From Variovorax sp. PBL-H6 (GTDB lineage Bacteria > Pseudomonadota > Gammaproteobacteria > Burkholderiales > Burkholderiaceae_C), in the NCBI RefSeq assembly GCF_901827155.1, contig NZ_LR594659.1:868001-932000 (forward strand): 64,000 bases of DNA, written 5' to 3'. A program made the translations under genes and the position numbers. Shown piece after piece: positions 18,548-27,481 of the stretch (its first letter is position 1; each line of letters begins with the position of its first letter). The notes under the pieces were generated by a model that saw nothing but the letters and a program-made list of their open reading frames with translations, had not been told where the DNA came from and did no database searches.

Positions 18548-19582
18548 CTACTTTTTACGAGCAGCAATCGCCTGCTCAGCCTTCGTCACCAGGTCCGCGC
18601 CAATCTGCGGCTTCCACTTGGCATACACAGGACGCGTCGCCTTCACGAAGGCTTCGCGCTCTTCCGGGGTGAGCTGCGTCACCGTCACGCCCATTCCCGC
18701 GATCTCCTTCAGGACCGGCTTGTCGGCTTCCACCAGGCCCTTGCGCGCGATCTCGATCTCCTGCTTGCCGGCATCGATGGCCGCCTGGCGCACGATGGCC
18801 TGGTCGGCCGGCGTCCACGAGGCCCAGGTGTCCTTGTTGACCACGAACACCAGCGGATCCGCCATGTAGCCCCAGGTCGTGACGTACTTCTGCCCGACCG
18901 TGTGCATCTTGAGCACGGTGAAGAGGAACAGCGGGTTCTCCTGCCCGTCCACCGCGCCGCTCGCCAGGGCGGGCTGCGCATCGGCCCAGCTCATCTGCGT
19001 CGGATTGGCGCCCAGCGCGCTGAACATGTCGGAAAAGATGGGCGAGCCGACCACACGGATCTTCATGCCCTTCAGGTCTTCAGGCGACTTGATGGCACGC
19101 TTGGAGTTGGTGATCTCGCGGTAGCCGTTCTCGCCCCACGCCAAAGGCACCACGCCCGACTTGTCCAGCGTCTTGAAGATCTCCTTGCCGACCTCGCCCT
19201 GCGTCAGCGCATCGACGGCCGCGTAGTCGGGCATCAGGAAAGGCAGCGAGAACAGGTTGAGCTGCTTCACCTGAGGCGACCAGTTGATGGTCGAGCCCAC
19301 CGCCATGTCGATCACGCCTTGGCGCAACGCGCTGAACTCGCGCGTCTGGTCGCCCTGGATCAGCGAGACGCCAGGGTAGAGCTTGATGTTGATGCGGCCC
19401 TGCGTGCGCTCCTTCACCAGGTCGGCCCAGATCTTGCCGGCCTGGCCCCAGGGCGTGGGCGGGCCCAGCACGAGCGACATCTTGTATTCGGCCTTGTAGC
19501 CTTGCGCCGGCGCGGAGACCGAGAAGCTGCCCAGCGTGGCAGCCACCGCCAGCAGGCCGATCAGTGAACGACGGAATTTCAT
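18548..19582 (-). CDS. TRAP transporter solute-binding protein, DctP family
   Basis: 344-residue periplasmic binding protein. A signal peptide (MKFRRSLIGLLAVAATLG..., cleavage probably after APAQ) is followed by the DctP features LGPPTPWGQAGKIWADLVKE, the LEDLKGMKIRV-like segment PEDLKGMKIRVVGSP and WADAQPALASGAVDGQE with the conserved Gln-Glu. ATG 19582 is preceded by AAGGAGA. It is the last gene of the reverse-strand set, 38 nt after DctM. Substrate is probably an organic acid; the neighbouring acyl-CoA genes point to a dicarboxylate. Confidence 0.88.
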   Translation of the reverse strand: MKFRRSLIGLLAVAATLGSFSVSAPAQGYKAEYKMSLVLGPPTPWGQAGKIWADLVKERTQGRINIKLYPGVSLIQGDQTREFSALRQGVIDMAVGSTINWSPQVKQLNLFSLPFLMPDYAAVDALTQGEVGKEIFKTLDKSGVVPLAWGENGYREITNSKRAIKSPEDLKGMKIRVVGSPIFSDMFSALGANPTQMSWADAQPALASGAVDGQENPLFLFTVLKMHTVGQKYVTTWGYMADPLVFVVNKDTWASWTPADQAIVRQAAIDAGKQEIEIARKGLVEADKPVLKEIAGMGVTVTQLTPEEREAFVKATRPVYAKWKPQIGADLVTKAEQAIAARKK

Positions 19583-19620
19583 GTGCGTCTCCTTCATGTG
19601 AACAATAAGAATCAACTTCC

Positions 19621-20919
19621 CTAGTAACCCAGCGCATGCGGCAGCCACAGCGCCAGCTGCGGCCACACGATCACCGCCACCATCACCAGGAACATCGCGA
19701 ACAGCATCCAGCCCACCCAGCGCACGGTCTCTTCCATGCGCACTTTGGCGATGCGGCACGACACCATCAGGTTGACCGCCAGCGGCGGCGTGAACTGGCC
19801 CAGTGCCACCTTCAGCGTGAGGATCACGCCGAACCACACCGGGTCCCATTTGTAGTGCTGCACGATCGGCCACAGCAGCGGCACGAAGATCAGGAAGATC
19901 GAAACGCCATCGAGGAACATGCCGACCGTGATGAGCAGCAGGATCAGCAGCGACAGCACGCCGTATTCGCCCAGCCCGGAGTTCACGATCGCGCGCGTCA
20001 CCGGATCGATCACGCCCAGCGTCGACAGCGAGTAGGCGAAGATCCCCGCCAGCGAGACCACCAGCAGGATCACCGCCGACAGCTCGCCCGACTCGCGCAG
20101 GATCACGAACAGGTCCTTGACCCGGATCGTGCGGTGCACCGCCATGCCGACGAAGAGACCGTAGAACACCGCCACCACCGCCGCCTCGGTCGGCGTGAAC
20201 CAGCCCGCGCGCATGCCGCCGAGGATGAGCACCGGCGCCGCCAGGCCCCAGATCGCATCGCGCAGGCTCTGCCAGAAGGGCGGCCGCGGCAGCGTGGCCT
20301 CGAGCGCGCCCATGCGATGGCGGCGCGCCATCCACACGGCAGGCACGATCAACGCCAGGCCCGCCAGCACACCGGGCACCATGCCGGCCGCGAACAGCGC
20401 AGGCACCGAGGCGCCCGGCACCAGCACCGAGTAGACGATGAAGGCCACCGAGGGAGGAATCAGGATGTCGGTCGCGGCGGCGGCGCCGACCACGCTCGCC
20501 GAGTAGGCGGCCGGATAGCCCGCGCGCGACATCGCCCCGATCATCACCGCGCCGACCGCCGCTGCATTGGCAGGGCCCGAGCCCGAGATGCCGCCCAGGA
20601 ACATCGCGACGACGATCGCCACCAGGGGCAGCATGCCGGGCCCGCGCCCGACGATGGCGATCGCGAAATTGACCAGGCGCAGCGCCACGCCCGAGCGGTC
20701 GAAGATCGAACCCACCAGCACGAACATCGGGATCGCGAGCAGCGGGTACTTGCCCAGCCCTGCATAGAAGTTCTGCGGCACCGCGAGCAGCCCGAACCAC
20801 TGGGCATCGGCATTCGCCAGCCCGATGGCGACGGCACCCGCGAGTCCCAGCGCCGCGCCGATCGGCACGCCCACCAGCATCATCAGGATGAAGGCGGCGA
20901 AGAGCAGTGCGGGGATCAT
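19621..20919 (-). CDS. TRAP transporter large permease, DctM family
   Basis: 432-residue membrane protein with about twelve hydrophobic helices. Signature stretches are GGISGSGPANAAAVGAVMI, ATDILIPPSVAFIVYSVLVPGASVPALFAAG and LTLKVALGQFTPPLAVNLMVSC, all diagnostic of DctM. It forms the sodium-driven channel with DctQ. Its ATG overlaps the DctQ stop codon (ATGA). Confidence 0.93.
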   Translation of the reverse strand: MIPALLFAAFILMMLVGVPIGAALGLAGAVAIGLANADAQWFGLLAVPQNFYAGLGKYPLLAIPMFVLVGSIFDRSGVALRLVNFAIAIVGRGPGMLPLVAIVVAMFLGGISGSGPANAAAVGAVMIGAMSRAGYPAAYSASVVGAAAATDILIPPSVAFIVYSVLVPGASVPALFAAGMVPGVLAGLALIVPAVWMARRHRMGALEATLPRPPFWQSLRDAIWGLAAPVLILGGMRAGWFTPTEAAVVAVFYGLFVGMAVHRTIRVKDLFVILRESGELSAVILLVVSLAGIFAYSLSTLGVIDPVTRAIVNSGLGEYGVLSLLILLLITVGMFLDGVSIFLIFVPLLWPIVQHYKWDPVWFGVILTLKVALGQFTPPLAVNLMVSCRIAKVRMEETVRWVGWMLFAMFLVMVAVIVWPQLALWLPHALGY

Positions 20920-21476
20920 TCGCGCGCGTCCTCGACGCGCCGCTCGCGGCTGCGCCGAATGAACAGGCCCACCGCGCGCAACCCGATCGCGAAGCAGACG
21001 ATCGGCAGCCAGACCGAGTACCACCACTGCGGCACGCCGATGCCGGGCGAGGTCTCCTCGAAGCGATAGTCGTCCCACACCACGCGCACGCTCAGCGCCG
21101 CGATCAGGAAGAAGAGCGCAGCCACCATCAGCGCGCCGAACTGCGCGAGCCGCTTGCGCCGGCCGATGGAGCCGCTGTCCGCGAAGTACTCGATGCGGAT
21201 GTGCCGGTCGCGCGCCACCGCGGCCGAGCCCGCGACCATGGCCAGCAGGATCATGAGGAACACCGAGAACTCCTCGGTCCAGGCGAAGGAGGAATCGGTG
21301 AAGTAGCGCACCAGCACGTTGGCGAAGGTGATGCAGGCCAGCAGGCCCATGATGATCACCGTGGCCCAGTCCTCGATGGCCAGCGGCACGCGGGTGGGCT
21401 CGTCGGCGGCTTCGATCTCGGGGGGCAGGGGACTGGCGGCGTCCAGCGTGGGGCCGGACTCGGGAGGGGAGGACAT
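20916..21476 (-). CDS. TRAP transporter small permease, DctQ family
   Basis: 186-residue membrane protein with four hydrophobic segments and the DctQ-type central block FANVLVRYFTDSSFAWTEEFSVFLMILLA, in which the Trp-Thr-Glu-Glu motif is typical. A GTG at 21512 would add 12 residues; neither start has a good ribosome binding site, so the ATG is preferred only as the commoner codon. It partners DctM. About 136 nt separate it from the upstream ligase gene, so it may belong to the same transcript. Confidence 0.85.
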   Translation of the reverse strand: MSSPPESGPTLDAASPLPPEIEAADEPTRVPLAIEDWATVIIMGLLACITFANVLVRYFTDSSFAWTEEFSVFLMILLAMVAGSAAVARDRHIRIEYFADSGSIGRRKRLAQFGALMVAALFFLIAALSVRVVWDDYRFEETSPGIGVPQWWYSVWLPIVCFAIGLRAVGLFIRRSRERRVEDARE

Positions 21477-21612
21477 CAGGGGGAACGGAGGCAGCGGCCA
21501 GGATTCGGCCACCCAGGATCGTAACGATCCATAACCGTTTGCCCCATCGGGGCTTTCCTTAGGGCCGGGGTCGATCCAGTCGGCCGACGCGCCCGGCGCC
21601 GAGAAGCGCCCC

Positions 21613-23553
21613 TTACTTCACCAGCACCTGAACCTTGAGCGGCAGGCGCCCGAGCGTGTCCTGCAGCCGGCCCTGCAGCGCCTGCGTCGCCGGGCCGGTC
21701 GTGGCGGCGTCGATGGTCACCATCAGCGCCTTCTCGCCCTCGGCCCGCACCGCCGGGCGCGCGGTGCCGGGGAGGTCGAGGTCGGCCCAGGCCTCCTCCA
21801 CCAGCGCCTCCGCCACGCGGCGCGCGGCAAGGGCGCGCAGGTCGGGCTTGAAGATCTTGCCGACATTGGTCATGGGCATCTGCTCGATCACCACCACCGA
21901 TTTCGGCTTGGCCGGCGCCTCGTCCACGCGCGCGGCGGTGAAGGCCAGCAGCTCGGCCTCGCTCGCCGTCTTGCCCGGGACCAGCGTGGCGAAGGCCACC
22001 GGCAGCTCGCCCGCATAGGCATCGGGCGCGCCGACCGCGGCGCACAGCTGCACCGCGGGATGCGCGCCCAGCGCGTCCTCGATGGTCTTGGGGTCGATGT
22101 TGTGGCCGCTGCGGATGATCAGGTCCTTGGAGCGGCCGCTGAGATGGAGGCGCTCCTCCTGGTCGATCCAGCCGAGGTCGCCGCTCGCCAGCCAGCCGTC
22201 GGCGGTGAAGGTCTTCGCGTTGTCGGCCGGATCGACGAAGCCGGAGAACAGGTTGGGCGACTTGAAGAGCACCATGCCCTGCTCGCCCGGCGGAAGCTCC
22301 TGGTCGCTGGCATTGCCGTGCGCATCCAGCGCCACGATGCGGATCTGCGTCCACGGCAGGCGCAAGCCCACGCAGCCCGGCGGCCCGATCACGCCCGGCG
22401 GCGTGATGGTGGAAATGCCCGCCATCTCGGTCATGCCCAGGCTCTCGTGCACGTGCAGGCCGAACAGGCGCTCGAAGCGTGCCGCCAGCTCGGGCGGCAG
22501 CACTGCGGCGCCCGTGCGGCAGTAGCGGATGGAGGAGATGTCGGCGCCGTCCAGCGGCACATTGGCCAGCGCCGCGAGCACGGTGGGCACGGCCGACAGC
22601 GAAGTCGGGCGGTGCTTCTCCACCAGCTTCCAGTAGTTCGCCATCACCTGCCGGTTGCGCAGCAGGGTGGTGGTGGGAATGATCACCTCCACCCCGGCCG
22701 AGAGCGAGGCCAGCGACGCCGGCAGCACGCCCGCCACATGGAACAGCGGGTAGCCGTTGATGGAAATGTCGTGCGGCCCCTGGCTCGTCATCTTGATGCT
22801 GGCGAAGGCCGTGAACACTTGCGCACCGTGGCTGTGGCGCGCCAGCTTGGGCGCACCCGTGGTGCCGCCGGTGTGGAAGTAGGCGGCGATGTCGGCCGGC
22901 GCGATGTCGCGGCCGCTTGCGAGGTGGTCGTCGGGCTCCATCGCGCGTCGCGCAGCGAAGTCGAGCACGCCCTCGGGCAGCGCGCCCGCGGCACCCGGCG
23001 GCTCATCGTGCGGCGCCACGCGCAGCACGGTGGTGAGCGTCGGCACCTGGCTGCGGAGGCGCATCGCTTTCGACCACATGCCGCCGTCGTCGTCCGCGCC
23101 CCAGGCGATCAGCACCTTGGCGCGGCCGGCCTTCATCAGCGAGACCAGCTTTTCGTCGGTGAGCAGCGGATTGAGCGGCTGCGCAATGCCCGCCGCCGCG
23201 CCGCCCCACAGCGCCAGGTGGTACTCGAGGCAGCCCGGCAGCAGGATCGCCACTGCATCCTCCGGCCCCACGCCCAGCGTGTGCAGCAGGTTCGCGGTCT
23301 GGTGGATGCCTGCGAGCAGTTGGGCATACGACCAGCGAATCGGCTCGTCGGCCGGGTCGCCGCTGCGCAGGAAGGTCAGCGCCGTGTTGTCGCCGAAAGC
23401 CGCGGCGGCGTTGCGAAAGATCTCGTAGGTGCTGCGCACCGTCAGCGCCTCGGACAGCGGGGTTTGCTCGAGCCGGCGCACGTCGTCGATGCTGCGGATG
23501 GGGAAGGTCGCGCTGAAGGGCGCGCCCGTGGCGCGTGTCTCGCTCGTGCTCAT
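21613..23553 (-). CDS. Acyl-CoA synthetase (AMP-forming), PimA/FadD-like
   Basis: 646-residue ANL-superfamily ligase activating a carboxylic acid to its CoA thioester. The P-loop-like motif YFHTGGTTGAPKLA, the A5 motif ESLGMTEMAG, the A7-A8 region TADGWLASGDLGW and the A10 segment MTNVGKIFKPDL with the catalytic Lys are present. ATG 23553 has GAGGAGA upstream; a longer reading to 23676 has no such signal. The C-terminal 90 residues extend beyond the A10 motif and look like an added alpha/beta segment. In the set ligase-dehydrogenases-thiolase-hydratase it would supply the first step, probably for a dicarboxylic acid. Confidence 0.87.
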   Translation of the reverse strand: MSTSETRATGAPFSATFPIRSIDDVRRLEQTPLSEALTVRSTYEIFRNAAAAFGDNTALTFLRSGDPADEPIRWSYAQLLAGIHQTANLLHTLGVGPEDAVAILLPGCLEYHLALWGGAAAGIAQPLNPLLTDEKLVSLMKAGRAKVLIAWGADDDGGMWSKAMRLRSQVPTLTTVLRVAPHDEPPGAAGALPEGVLDFAARRAMEPDDHLASGRDIAPADIAAYFHTGGTTGAPKLARHSHGAQVFTAFASIKMTSQGPHDISINGYPLFHVAGVLPASLASLSAGVEVIIPTTTLLRNRQVMANYWKLVEKHRPTSLSAVPTVLAALANVPLDGADISSIRYCRTGAAVLPPELAARFERLFGLHVHESLGMTEMAGISTITPPGVIGPPGCVGLRLPWTQIRIVALDAHGNASDQELPPGEQGMVLFKSPNLFSGFVDPADNAKTFTADGWLASGDLGWIDQEERLHLSGRSKDLIIRSGHNIDPKTIEDALGAHPAVQLCAAVGAPDAYAGELPVAFATLVPGKTASEAELLAFTAARVDEAPAKPKSVVVIEQMPMTNVGKIFKPDLRALAARRVAEALVEEAWADLDLPGTARPAVRAEGEKALMVTIDAATTGPATQALQGRLQDTLGRLPLKVQVLVK

Positions 23554-23635
23554 GACGGGTCTCCTCGTTCTGGCGTGGGCCGATGCGCGCCGGGCTGCCG
23601 AATCGCCGCGGCACGCATGGCCCATTGTGGATGCG

Positions 23636-24787
23636 TCAGTGCGCCGCGGGGAGGGCTTGCCGCCCGAGCGTGGCAAAGCGCTGCAGATGATGGTCCTCGT
23701 CGCCGAGCTGGTGGTCGATCATCACCAGCCGCTTCGCATAGTGGGCCAGCGGCAGCTCCCACGTCATGCCGATGCCGCCGTGCATCTGGATGCTTTCCTC
23801 GGCCACCAGTGTGCCGATGCGCCCGATGCTCGCCTTGGCGGCGGAGAGCGCGCGCTCGCGCGCCACGCGGTCGTCGCCGTCGATCGCCGCCGCTGCATTG
23901 ATCACGGCCGAGCGCGCCTGCTCCACTTCGAGCAGCAGGTCGGCCATGCGGTGCTGCAGCGCCTGGAAGCTGCCGATCAATTGGCCGAACTGCTTGCGCG
24001 TGCGCAGGTACTCGAGCGTGGCCGCCTTGGCCGCTTCCATCGCGCCCAGGCTTTCGGCGCACAAGGCGAGCAGGCCGCGGCCGATGGCGCGCTCCAGCGT
24101 CGGGTAGCCCTGGCCTTCGCTGCCCAGCAGCGCGCCGCTTTCCAGCTTCAGCCCGTCGAACGCGAGCTCGGCCACGCGGCCGCCGTCGATGGCGGGGCAG
24201 CCGCGCACGTGCAAGCCCTGCGCCTTTGCCGGCACGAGGAAGAGCGAGATGCCGGCTTGGTCGTCGTTCGCTCCGGAGGTGCGTGCGGAGACCACGAAGA
24301 CATCCGCCTGCTCGCCGTGGGGCACCACGGCCTTGGCGCCGTTGAGCAGCCATCCATCGCCGCTGCGTTCGGCGCGCGTCTGCACCTGCGCGGGTTCGTA
24401 GTGCGCGCCCGGCTCGTCGTGCGCCAGCGCCGCGATGGTGCTGCCCGCGATGATGGCGGCCAGGTGTTCCTTCTGCGCTTCGTTGCCCGCCGCGGCAATC
24501 GCCTCGCCGGCCATCACCGCGCCCAGCACCGGCTCGACCACCAGGCCGCGGCCCAGCGCCTCGAAGACCACGGCGACATCGAAGCCGCCACCGCCGAAGC
24601 CACCATCCTCTTCGCGGAAGAGCGCGCCGATCACGCCCAGCTCGGCGAACTGCTCCCAGATCTTCGTGCTGAAGCCCTGATCCGACTTCGCGATGCGGTC
24701 ACGCGTCTCGAAGGCGTACTGCTCGGCGATGAAGCGGTTCAGGCTGTCGGCGAGCATGCGCCGGTCTTCGGTGTGTTCGAAATTCAT
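23636..24787 (-). CDS. Acyl-CoA dehydrogenase, PimD-like
   Basis: 383-residue flavoprotein of the acyl-CoA dehydrogenase family with N-terminal helical, middle beta and C-terminal helical domains; RTRKQFGQLIGSFQALQHRMADLLLEVEQARS and QMHGGIGMTWELPLAHY are conserved C-terminal features. The sequence style is that of the small partner of pimeloyl-CoA dehydrogenase (PimD). ATG 24787 follows AAGGAGAG. It is separated from the other dehydrogenase gene by a repeat-filled gap rather than the usual tight spacing. Introduces the 2,3-double bond into an acyl-CoA; the exact substrate is inferred. Confidence 0.86.
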   Translation of the reverse strand: MNFEHTEDRRMLADSLNRFIAEQYAFETRDRIAKSDQGFSTKIWEQFAELGVIGALFREEDGGFGGGGFDVAVVFEALGRGLVVEPVLGAVMAGEAIAAAGNEAQKEHLAAIIAGSTIAALAHDEPGAHYEPAQVQTRAERSGDGWLLNGAKAVVPHGEQADVFVVSARTSGANDDQAGISLFLVPAKAQGLHVRGCPAIDGGRVAELAFDGLKLESGALLGSEGQGYPTLERAIGRGLLALCAESLGAMEAAKAATLEYLRTRKQFGQLIGSFQALQHRMADLLLEVEQARSAVINAAAAIDGDDRVARERALSAAKASIGRIGTLVAEESIQMHGGIGMTWELPLAHYAKRLVMIDHQLGDEDHHLQRFATLGRQALPAAH

Positions 24788-24863
24788 TCCAACTCTCCTT
24801 ATGCGTCTTGTGCAACGCGCGCCGCGTGGACAGGAGCGGCCAAAAAAAGGGCAATTCCAGAAA

Positions 24864-25047
24864 CACCGCGGAACCGGCTTTGCCGGGCCGCTGGTGTTGC
24901 CCCCGGTCGGGGGTGGACGGCTACACGAAGTGAGCCAACCTGGGGGTGAGCAACATCTCCACCGCGGAACCGGCTTTGCCGGGCCGCTGGTGTTGCCCCC
25001 GGTCGGGGGTGGGCGGCTACACGAAGTGGGCCAACCTGGGGGGCGAG
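24864..25047 (-). repeat. Two tandem copies of an 87-nt palindromic repeat (period 97)
   Basis: Copies at about 24864-24950 and 24961-25047, nearly identical, each with ACCGCGGAACCGGC, GCCGGGCCGCTGGTG, a C5/G5 stem CCCCCGGTCGGGGG, GGCTACACGAAGTG and GCCAACCTGGGGG. They fill most of the 24788-25052 gap between the two acyl-CoA dehydrogenase genes. The inverted-repeat parts could form strong hairpins in the mRNA. The layout resembles the in-frame insert at 1739-1825. Confidence 0.88.
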
Positions 25048-25052
25048 CTTGT

Positions 25053-26261
25053 TCACAGTCCCAGGATCATCTTGGAGATGATGTTTTTCTGGATCTCGTT
25101 GGAGCCGCCGAAGATCGACAGCTTGCGGTTGTTGAAGTACTTGGCCGCGGCAGGCGCCGCCTCGGCCGGGCCAAAGGGCGTGCCGGTGAAGCCTTCTTCG
25201 AGCGCCGCTTCGACGTAAGGCCGCGCATACGGCCCCATCGCGCGCCGGATCAGCGACGAGATCTCCTGGCGGATCTCCGTCCCGCGAATCTTGAGCATCG
25301 AGCTCTCGGCCCCCGGCACGCCGCCGCCCGCCACCGCCGCGATCACGCGCAGGTTGGTGGTCTTCATGTTCTCCAGGTCGATCTCGACGCGCGCCATGCG
25401 CGCCGCGAAAGCCGGGTCTTCCGACAGCGGCTTGCCGTTCTTCGTCTGCCTGTCCGCGATGGTCTTGAGCTGCTCCATGGCCGCCACCGAGAAGCCCACG
25501 CCCGCGATGTTGGTGCGCTCGTAGGTCAGCAGGTACTTGGCACAGGTCCAGCCCTTGTCCTCCTCGCCCACCAGGTTCTCGGCCGGCACGCGCACGTCGG
25601 AGAAGAACACTTCGTTGACCTCGTGGTCGCCGTCCAGCGTGATGATCGGCCGCACCTCGACCCCCGGCGACTTCATGTCGATCAGCAGGAAGCTGATGCC
25701 CTCCTGCTTCTTCGCCTCGCGGTTGGTGCGCACCAGGCAGAAGATCATGTTGGCGTGCTGGCCCAGCGTGGTCCAGGTCTTCTGGCCGTTCACGATGTAG
25801 TGCGGGCCCTGCGCATCGACGCCTTTGACGGCCGAGGTCTTGACCGAGGCCAGGTCCGAGCCCGCGCCGGGTTCGGAGTAGCCCTGGCACCACCAGTCCG
25901 AGCCGTCGAGGATGCGCGGCAGCCAATGGCGCTTCTGTTCCTCGTTGCCGTACTTGATCAGCACCGGCCCCAGCATGTTGACGCCGAAGGGCACGATGCG
26001 CGGCGCATGGGCCAGCGCGCATTCGTTCTCGAAGATGAACTTCTCGACCGCGGTCCAGCCCGGGCCGCCGTATTGTTCGGGCCAGTGATTCGCGAGCCAG
26101 CCGCGCGCGTTGAGGATGGCGTGCCACTCCTCCATGTCGGCCTTGCTCAGGTGTTTGCCGCAAGCGACCTTGTCGGAGAGGCGCTTGGGCAGCTTTTCCG
26201 CGAGGAAGCTGCGCACCTCCTTGCGGAAGGCTTGTTCTTCAGGCGTGAAGTTGAGGTCCAT
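25053..26261 (-). CDS. Acyl-CoA dehydrogenase, PimC-like
   Basis: 402-residue acyl-CoA dehydrogenase of the group that includes the large partner of pimeloyl-CoA dehydrogenase. Conserved segments: WWCQGYSEPGAGSDLASVKT (FAD/substrate loop), GQKTWTTLGQHANMIFCLVRT and FGGSNEIQKNIISKMILGL at the C terminus, where the adenine-binding loop lies. ATG 26261 has GAGGAGC upstream overlapping the preceding thiolase stop region, 11 nt away. Works with the second dehydrogenase and the thiolase in beta-oxidation. Confidence 0.88.
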   Translation of the reverse strand: MDLNFTPEEQAFRKEVRSFLAEKLPKRLSDKVACGKHLSKADMEEWHAILNARGWLANHWPEQYGGPGWTAVEKFIFENECALAHAPRIVPFGVNMLGPVLIKYGNEEQKRHWLPRILDGSDWWCQGYSEPGAGSDLASVKTSAVKGVDAQGPHYIVNGQKTWTTLGQHANMIFCLVRTNREAKKQEGISFLLIDMKSPGVEVRPIITLDGDHEVNEVFFSDVRVPAENLVGEEDKGWTCAKYLLTYERTNIAGVGFSVAAMEQLKTIADRQTKNGKPLSEDPAFAARMARVEIDLENMKTTNLRVIAAVAGGGVPGAESSMLKIRGTEIRQEISSLIRRAMGPYARPYVEAALEEGFTGTPFGPAEAAPAAAKYFNNRKLSIFGGSNEIQKNIISKMILGL

Positions 26262-26272
26262 TGCCGAGCTCC

Positions 26273-27463
26273 TCAGAAGATTTCGAACAAGCCGGCAGCG
26301 CCCATGCCGCCGGCGATGCACATCGTGACCACCGCGTACTTCGCGCCGCGGCGCCGTCCCTCGATCAGCACGTGGCCCGCGAGCCGCGCGCCCGTCATGC
26401 CGAAGGGGTGGCCGATCGAGATCGCGCCGCCGTCGACATTGAGCCGATCGGCCGGAATGCCGAGCTTCTCCTGGCAGTAGAGGGACTGCGAGGCAAAGGC
26501 CTCGTTGAGTTCCCACAGGTCGATATCGTCGACCTTGAGGCCGTTGCGCGCCAGCAGTTTCGGCACCGCGAACACCGGGCCGATGCCCATCTCGTCAGGC
26601 TCGCAGCCGGCCAGCGCCAAGCCGCGGAAGGCGCCCAGCGGCTTCAGGTTGGCACGCTCGGCCTCCCTGGCTTCCATCAGCACGCAGGCCGAAGCGCCAT
26701 CGGAGAGCTGCGAGGCATTGCCTGCGGTGACGAACTTGCCGGCGCCCATCACCGGCTCCAGCCTGGCCAGCGCCTCGTAGGTGGTGCCCCGGCGGTTGCA
26801 GGTGTCGGCGTCGGCAGTCACCTCCTTGTAGCTGACCAGCCTGGTTTCCTTGTCCGTCACCGCCATGGTCGTGGTGCAGGCCACGATCTCGTCCTTGTAG
26901 CGGCCCGCGAGTTGCGCCTCTTCCGTCTTGCGCTGGCTCTCGGCCGAGAAGCGGTCCTGCGCCTCGCGGCTGATGCCGTAGCGCTTGGCCACGATGTCGG
27001 CGGTCTCGATCATCGAGAGGTAGAGAGCCGGCTTGTGCTCGACGATCCAGGGGTCCATGCCGGAATCGCCGCTGTCGGTCGCGCTGCGGGTGCGGATTTG
27101 CGAGATGCTCTCCACGCCGCCCGCGATCATCGCCGGCGCGCCCTCGACCACGATGCGGCCCGCCGCCATTGCGATGGCCTGCAGCCCCGAGGCGCAGAAG
27201 CGGTTGACCGTGGTGCCGGCGATGCTGATCGGCAGCCCGGCGCGCACGAGCGCCTGGCGCGCCACGTTGCGGCCGGTGGTGCCTTCGGGGTAGCCGCAGC
27301 CGAGGATCGCGTCCTCGATCAGCGCCGGGTCGATGCCCGCCCGGTCGACCGCCGCGCGCACCGCAAAGGCGGCGAGCGTGGGTCCGGGTGTGGCATTGAA
27401 CTCGCCGCGGTGCGCCTTGGTGAGCGGGGTGCGTGCGGTGGAAACGATGACGGCTTCGCGCAT
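26273..27463 (-). CDS. Acetyl-CoA C-acyltransferase (thiolase), PimB-like
   Basis: 396-residue thiolase. Nucleophile Cys90 lies in [13 protein letters not shown], the His in [16 protein letters not shown] and the second Cys in [11 protein letters not shown], all in the expected order; length is typical. It cleaves 3-oxoacyl-CoA to acetyl-CoA and a shortened acyl-CoA. Between the fused hydratase/dehydrogenase (18 nt upstream) and the dehydrogenase gene (11 nt downstream), so surely co-transcribed. Confidence 0.92.
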   Translation of the reverse strand: MREAVIVSTARTPLTKAHRGEFNATPGPTLAAFAVRAAVDRAGIDPALIEDAILGCGYPEGTTGRNVARQALVRAGLPISIAGTTVNRFCASGLQAIAMAAGRIVVEGAPAMIAGGVESISQIRTRSATDSGDSGMDPWIVEHKPALYLSMIETADIVAKRYGISREAQDRFSAESQRKTEEAQLAGRYKDEIVACTTTMAVTDKETRLVSYKEVTADADTCNRRGTTYEALARLEPVMGAGKFVTAGNASQLSDGASACVLMEAREAERANLKPLGAFRGLALAGCEPDEMGIGPVFAVPKLLARNGLKVDDIDLWELNEAFASQSLYCQEKLGIPADRLNVDGGAISIGHPFGMTGARLAGHVLIEGRRRGAKYAVVTMCIAGGMGAAGLFEIF

Positions 27464-27481
27464 GGTGAGTGTCTCCTCGGC

